From contig DATKXU010000036.1 in NCBI GenBank assembly GCA_035528905.1, positions 1 through 8,557 of the forward strand: a DNA stretch of 8,557 bases, written 5' to 3'. Of the stretch, positions 5,284 through 8,557 are shown piece by piece; within the stretch, counting starts at the first letter, position 1; each line of letters starts with the position of its first letter. The notes under the pieces are model-generated. The model was not told the origin of the DNA. It saw only the letters and a list, made by a program, of their open reading frames with translations, and made no database searches. The translations under genes were made by a program, and so were the position numbers. The DNA comes from DATKXU01 sp035528905 (GTDB lineage Bacteria; Armatimonadota; UBA5829; DTJY01).

Positions 5284-6333
5284 TTACTTGACACGACCAA
5301 CCATTATAGTCCCTCGCTGTTCCCATACAATACGCTGGCCCGAGGCATTGCTCACGACAGATGCGAGCGGGACGAGCACCTCTCCTTCCGTAAACTCCAC
5401 GGTCCGGTCCAATTGCGCTGTGCGCTGATCTACCTGCATCTCGGACTTGCCCTTTTTAAGGACCAACACCTTTCCCATGAGGGTAACTTTCGCCTCATCA
5501 CCACTTGTCTTCACCCTGGCTCTGGGGCCAATGATCGCAGCGAGATGGCGCAGCGGAACCACGTAGTCATTGCCACCTACTCGCTTGGCCGGTAATGAGC
5601 GCGGAATGCCGTCGGTGTCATAAATGGCGATCGTCGTGCTCTCGGCACCCCAAAGGCGGGCGCCCAGATCGCGCATTTTCCAGGCGCCCTCCAGATCGAC
5701 CCGCAGCTCTTGATCTGCCGCAAGAGGCAGTATTGGAACCGGCTCCGGCTTTCCCGCCAACACAGCATCGATCTTGCGGCTGAGAATTGTGGCTAGTGCA
5801 AGGATTACCTTCTGGTCAAATCCATCTTTGTGGAAAACAACGATATCAGCAACCATGTTTCCACGCACAAAGAGTAGCCTGCCGCCGCTATGACCTGAGT
5901 AACCGAACCAAGCGTAGTCACTGAAGGATGAATAGGGCTCACCCGATACTTCCTGCGGTGGCTCAGCGACACCGTCCAGCAATACGTGGATACCTGCAAG
6001 GGCCTCCTGCGGAGAGCGTGCGATACTCATATTGACACGTACGGTATAGTCTGCTGTTTTCATTTCTCCACTCGGGGGACCGAACCACACTTCGTCATAG
6101 TATTTAGCGGAGGATGCGCCGTACTCAAAGGCAAACAGTACCCCCTGGAAGGGAATATCGCTCTGAGGAACAAACAGATTGCGAATATCCTCACATGGAA
6201 GAGGAGCGCTCTTTGAATCAGAGGGCTGCATCCCAAGCGCCAGAAAAACCGAGATGAAGCACCCTCCAACTACGAAAGCAAGTGATATCATCCGTCGGGC
6301 ACTGCCTTGCAAGTTTTCGAAAAGCTTCTTCAT
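5284..6333 (-). CDS. Membrane-anchored protein with C-terminal copper-amine-oxidase-like stalk domain
   Basis: The protein has 349 residues from ATG 6333, with GGGAGGT (6342-6348) eight bases upstream. A positively charged N-terminus precedes one hydrophobic segment at about 16-35 (signal anchor or uncleaved signal), so most of the protein should be outside the membrane. Residues about 50-200 form a region I do not recognise, with aromatic patches such as YDEVWFGPPSGEM and YAWFGYSGHSGGRLLFVRG. Residues about 246-348 match the stalk/'Cu amine oxidase N-terminal-like' repeat: DYVVPLRHLAAIIG, then a short beta pair KVTLMGKVLVLKKG, EVLVPLASVVS and a closing IMVGR strand. Despite the name, such domains do not bind copper; they are extracellular structural modules. 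The gene begins one base after the transglutaminase-like remnant, suggesting a former operon. Confidence 0.75.
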   Translation of the reverse strand: MKKLFENLQGSARRMISLAFVVGGCFISVFLALGMQPSDSKSAPLPCEDIRNLFVPQSDIPFQGVLFAFEYGASSAKYYDEVWFGPPSGEMKTADYTVRVNMSIARSPQEALAGIHVLLDGVAEPPQEVSGEPYSSFSDYAWFGYSGHSGGRLLFVRGNMVADIVVFHKDGFDQKVILALATILSRKIDAVLAGKPEPVPILPLAADQELRVDLEGAWKMRDLGARLWGAESTTIAIYDTDGIPRSLPAKRVGGNDYVVPLRHLAAIIGPRARVKTSGDEAKVTLMGKVLVLKKGKSEMQVDQRTAQLDRTVEFTEGEVLVPLASVVSNASGQRIVWEQRGTIMVGRVK

Positions 6334-6334
6334 G

Positions 6335-6694
6335 TTAATCTACCTCCCAAATAACATTGAAATACGGGTCGTTTTGCCCGAGAAGAAAAGTGCCATATTG
6401 GACCCACATGCCGCCTGGTCTAAAAAGATGAAGCTTGCATGGATCGTTAATGTTTACACCACAAGGGATATATGGAGATGCGAAGTTTAGTTCCACACAA
6501 GGATCATACACATCATTATAAATACCCACGTGGTGGAAGTTCCATTCGTGTTGGTCGTCTTCAGTTGTCCACTCTGAGTAGCCGACAGGAAGGAGTGACT
6601 TATACAAAAACGGACCTTGAATTCGCTTGGCACCTGAAGCTATGCCCACGCTATGACACATGACTTGCCACCAAAGTGACATATCTTGGCAGTC
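6335..6694 (-). pseudogene. C-terminal part of a transglutaminase-like protein, N-terminus lost
   Basis: The frame reads DCQDMSLWWQVMCHSVGIAS, then HEWNFHHVGIYNDVYDPCVE and a C-terminal tail ending NVIWEVD. This fits a transglutaminase-like core: a nucleophile Cys (codon 6689-6691) at the start of a helix that ends in 'GI', a His (6548-6550) in HEWN, which aligns with the common HAWNE, and an Asp (6503-6505) in YDPC, which aligns with the common DPT. The spacing from His to Asp is 15 residues, as usual. Such proteins are proteases, amidases or cross-linkers, often secreted. The only in-frame ATG (6680-6682) lies after the Cys and has no ribosome binding site, and TGA closes the frame a little upstream, so the normal N-terminal half is absent. 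It ends one base before the stalk-domain gene. Confidence 0.5.
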
Positions 6695-6882
6695 TGCAGC
6701 CTGGTCTCCCGCGCGGGCTTCAGGTCCGGGTCAAGCCGAGCCACGGTGCCCTTCGCGGCCGGGTCGCCTTCCGGGTACTTGATCACGAACGGCCCGCCGT
6801 TTGCCAAGGCCGTGCCGCATGCAAATACGCTCGCAGCGAGCAAGACTCCCAATGATGCTGTCAATCTAACTCTCCCAGCCAT
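6640..6882 (-). pseudogene. N-terminal remnant of a secreted protein (signal peptide plus mature start)
   Basis: Translation from ATG 6882 has a good ribosome binding site (AAAGGAG, eight bases upstream) and gives 80 residues. A signal peptide is clear: MAGRVR, a hydrophobic core LGVLLAASVFA, and a cleavage site TALA before NGGP. The mature start GPFVIKYPEGDPAAKG, then RLDPDLKPARETRLQ, resembles secreted proteins I associate with Armatimonadota-type genomes, in which 'ERLRVVKEDL'-like sequence should follow. Instead, after about residue 63 (near 6694) it runs 17 residues out of frame through the transglutaminase-like sequence to a stop at 6640-6642. It is therefore a truncated gene whose transcript could still be made and could carry the downstream stalk-domain gene. 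Confidence 0.5.
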
Positions 6883-7105
6883 GATTGATTCTCCTTTCAG
6901 CGTTCACTGACGATGGTTGTGCCGGACTGGCGCTAGGAATCTACCCTATTTGACGCAACGTTTCTTGAATTTGTTGCGAGAAACCTCCTAAAATCTGGGC
7001 GCGAATGACTTCCACTTGAATTATACGCATCAGAGGCTGTTAAGAGTTCCAAGCGATCATTGGTCCGGCTGGAAGCTCTGCGTTTGAGTCCCCGGGGCGG
7101 TGAAA
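6883..7105 (-). promoter_or_regulatory. Leader and candidate promoter region of the secreted-protein remnant
   Basis: There is no gene in this stretch. On the minus strand a perfect TATAAT (7020-7025) could be a -10 box, but no good -35 lies 16-18 bases upstream (AACTCT at 7043-7048 is poor), so it would need an activator or another sigma context. Starting near 7013, the leader would be about 130 bases. It contains AGGAGG without a nearby start codon (around 6984-6989) and an inverted pair CGCAAC (6954-6959)/GTTGCG (6973-6978) with a 13-base loop. AAAGGAG just before 6882 is the gene's ribosome binding site. Confidence 0.4.
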
Positions 7106-7131
7106 TGTTTAAGCAACGCGAAAGTGTCCCC
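7106..7131 (+). repeat. Left terminal inverted repeat of the insertion sequence
   Basis: TGTTTAAGCAACGCGAAAGT followed by GTCCCC pairs with the right end. Mismatches cluster at positions 4, 5 and 7 and 17-19 of the repeat. The inner motif copy GGGATTATGTCCCC follows at 7143-7156, and the transposase stop codon lies only 7 bases beyond that. Confidence 0.7.
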
Positions 7132-7163
7132 TTAAGTGCAAAGGGATTATGTCCCCTCCCGTC

Positions 7164-8504
7164 TCAGGCGATTCTGGTTGCGCCGACGGGTTTGCCTGGA
7201 TGACGGACGATCCTGGTGCAGGGCGTGCGCGCGGGGGAGTCTGTGTCCACCGCGGACCTCTGCCTGCTTGCCAGATACACCCAGTGGCAGTCATAGGCGG
7301 CCTTTGCATCCCTGCGCCGCCTCTTTGCCCTAAACGGCTCGCCGACCTCTGTAGATGGTGCTTCCGCGATCAACTCGTCCTGGTGGTATATCCTCCACGA
7401 CCCGTCAAGCATCTGGCGCAGATCCGCCTGGACTCCGGCGTAGCTTCTTCCGCCCGGTCCTGGCTCGATATCGAACACCATCCCGCAGAAACGCACCGCG
7501 TTGTCGCCACCGACCTTCGCCTTGTAGCGGAACGAGCATATCCTCTCCAGATCAACCGACGAGTGCAGCCTTCTCCATTTGTGCTCTCCAGCCGCCTGCG
7601 CCGAGAACCTCTTGTTGAACTCGGGCACGAAGACACTTTCCAAATACTCGTTCGCCTCGCCGATCTCCTTTATGCCTTCTAGATCAAGCTGAGGCGCCAG
7701 CCTGTCCTGCAGAGTCTCGAAGAGCTTCTCGATTCGCCCCTTAGCCTGAGGCGAGTTCGCAAAGATCGGCTCTATCCCCAGATCAGCAAGCGCCATTCCG
7801 ACCTGTGTCGGCTCTCTTTCGCCTGCCAGTTCCTCCTCAAGACTCCACCAGTCATCGTTTCGCTTCAGCGCAGAATGCTTGTCTTGATAGACGCTGCATG
7901 GCACTCCCCATCCCTTCACCACCTGCCGCAGCAGCTCAAGATACGCCCAGCTGCATTCGTGCTCGCAGAAGAGCAGGCCAAGTATCTTACCTGTGGCATC
8001 ATCCATCGCCGCCATCAGGCAGCATGGATTCTCATCAGGGCCGAACCAGCGGTGGGGACTTCCATCCCAGAGCATCATGAGTCCTTCACTCGTTTTGCGC
8101 GGTCTCCTGCGGTGATGCTTCTTTGGCTTCCTTCTCCTCTTGGGTGCGATCCCGGCATACCTCCTGATCCGGCGCACCGTCTCCCTGGATACATCTATGC
8201 CTTCCTCCGCGAGCTTCTCAGTGAAGTGCGTGTCGTTGAAGCATGAGTACTTGCTCGCGCTCAACTCGAGGATGCCCGTACGCATCTCATCGCTCAGGCG
8301 ATTTGCCGGCTCCCTTCTCCTGTTGCCGTGTGCAAGTGCCCCAAGACCCTCTTCAGCCTTCTTCTTCAGCCGCTTTGACTGTCTGTAACTCACCCCCATG
8401 TAACCCGCCGCATCCATCAGGCTGATCGTCCCATCAAGCGCTCTCCTCAACACATCGTAGCGCGTCGCTTCCTTCTGTGTGATCGCGATTACTCCTCTCT
8501 CCAT
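7164..8504 (-). CDS. DDE transposase of the IS1202/ISNCY group
   Basis: The protein has 446 residues from ATG 8504; a longer frame from ATG 8552 starts inside the outer inverted repeat and adds 16 residues. It begins MERGVIAITQKEATRYDVLR, then an N-terminal helix-turn-helix (ISLMDAAGYMGVSYRQSKRL), a second DNA-binding region around VSRETVRRIRRYAGI and a very basic linker. The retroviral-integrase-type core holds Asp147 (WDGSPHRWF), Asp208 (YQDKHSAL) and Glu259 (AKGRIEKLFETLQDRL), a plausible DDE triad. The C-terminal domain ends with the basic GEPFRAKRRRRDAK and DCHWVYLASRQRS. All key segments are present with no frameshift. It cuts and joins the element's ends, where the repeated TGTCCCC motifs lie. 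There is no ordinary ribosome binding site before either start. Confidence 0.85.
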   Translation of the reverse strand: MERGVIAITQKEATRYDVLRRALDGTISLMDAAGYMGVSYRQSKRLKKKAEEGLGALAHGNRRREPANRLSDEMRTGILELSASKYSCFNDTHFTEKLAEEGIDVSRETVRRIRRYAGIAPKRRRKPKKHHRRRPRKTSEGLMMLWDGSPHRWFGPDENPCCLMAAMDDATGKILGLLFCEHECSWAYLELLRQVVKGWGVPCSVYQDKHSALKRNDDWWSLEEELAGEREPTQVGMALADLGIEPIFANSPQAKGRIEKLFETLQDRLAPQLDLEGIKEIGEANEYLESVFVPEFNKRFSAQAAGEHKWRRLHSSVDLERICSFRYKAKVGGDNAVRFCGMVFDIEPGPGGRSYAGVQADLRQMLDGSWRIYHQDELIAEAPSTEVGEPFRAKRRRRDAKAAYDCHWVYLASRQRSAVDTDSPARTPCTRIVRHPGKPVGATRIA

Positions 8505-8518
8505 GGGGACATTATCGC
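8505..8518 (-). repeat. Inner end motif directly before the transposase start
   Basis: The minus strand reads GCGATAATGTCCCC, a close copy of the outer GCGATTATGTCCCC. It ends at the base before the ATG at 8504. GATAAT inside it (8511-8516) is one base from a consensus -10 box and lies six bases before the ATG. Confidence 0.6.
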
Positions 8519-8531
8519 TCTGCAGATACCA

Positions 8532-8557
8532 GGGGACATAATCGCGTTGCATTCACA
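8532..8557 (-). repeat. Right terminal inverted repeat of the insertion sequence
   Basis: Read on the minus strand from the window's last base: TGTGAATGCAACGCGATTAT then GTCCCC. It matches the left end at 20 of 26 positions. The repeat coincides with the window edge, so I cannot exclude that the element continues slightly further. Confidence 0.65.

Larger units (their letters stand above)
7106..8557 (-). mobile_element. IS1202-like (ISNCY group) insertion sequence, about 1,452 bases
   Basis: The element is bounded by 26-base imperfect inverted repeats, 7106-7131 and 8532-8557, with TGT at the left tip and ACA at the right. They match at 20 of 26 positions, sharing GCAACGCGA and TGTCCCC. Each end also carries a second, inner copy of the GNGATTATGTCCCC-type motif (7143-7156 and 8505-8518). 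One transposase gene fills the space, read from right to left. The right end is the last base of the window, so a target duplication cannot be checked; the left flank is ggtgaaa. The ends and gene appear complete, so it may be an active copy. Confidence 0.75.

Noticed and set aside
6954..6983. Possible pseudoknot formed by CGCAAC/GTTGCG and TTTCT/AGAAA
   Set aside because: One connecting loop would have zero bases across a five-pair stem, which is sterically unlikely; the pairs are short enough to arise by chance.
7136..7682. + strand frames opposite the transposase gene
   Set aside because: Shadows of the transposase frame, which carries all the family motifs.

Overview
This looks like a fragment of a bacterial chromosome from an uncultivated, moderately GC-rich lineage. 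A short secreted-protein start (GPFVIKY...GDPAAKG...RLDP) and a copper-amine-oxidase-like 'stalk' domain protein recall Armatimonadota-type genomes. That placement is from memory of families and is weak. No rRNA, tRNA or CRISPR array is visible.

The left part (1-4125) is ordinary chromosome. A + strand gene tail (2-139) converges on a two-gene minus-strand operon. The operon encodes an SbcD/YhaO-type nuclease (2284-3396, TTG start) and an SbcC/YhaN-type ATPase (171-2279), with 4 bases between them. It is driven by a promoter with perfect consensus hexamers and spacing (3489-3517). Upstream lie the gene for ribosomal protein S20 (3753-4019, TTG start), its promoter (4097-4125) and a strong hairpin terminator (3688-3720). 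Degenerate 7-base tandem repeats of equal size (5 x 7 = 35 bases) occur at 140-174 and 3608-3642, on either side of the nuclease operon.

The middle (4140-5258) is a patchwork. The last 73 codons of an alkaline-phosphatase/sulfatase-superfamily gene (minus strand) stop abruptly near 4361. There they meet a roughly 0.9 kb block of + strand phage structural genes: a headless adaptor-like gene, an intact 112-aa gene and a 56-aa stub. The block looks cut at both ends.

The right part (5284-7105) is on the minus strand. An intact membrane-anchored stalk-domain protein (5284-6333) sits 1 base downstream of the C-terminal part of a transglutaminase-like protein (6335-6694), which keeps its Cys-His-Asp triad. 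Near 6694 that fragment is joined out of frame to the signal-peptide end of an unrelated secreted protein (6640-6882).

The window closes with a complete-looking IS1202-like (ISNCY group) insertion sequence (7106-8557), with 26-base imperfect inverted repeats and an inner motif copy at each end. Its outer end is the last base of the window, so the sequence may stop there because the element is repeated in the genome.

I see no clear undescribed multi-gene system. The observations most worth following are the paired heptamer arrays, the hook-less membrane-spanning SbcC-like ATPase, the breakpoint patchwork around the phage block, and the transposase start placed directly against a repeated end motif.
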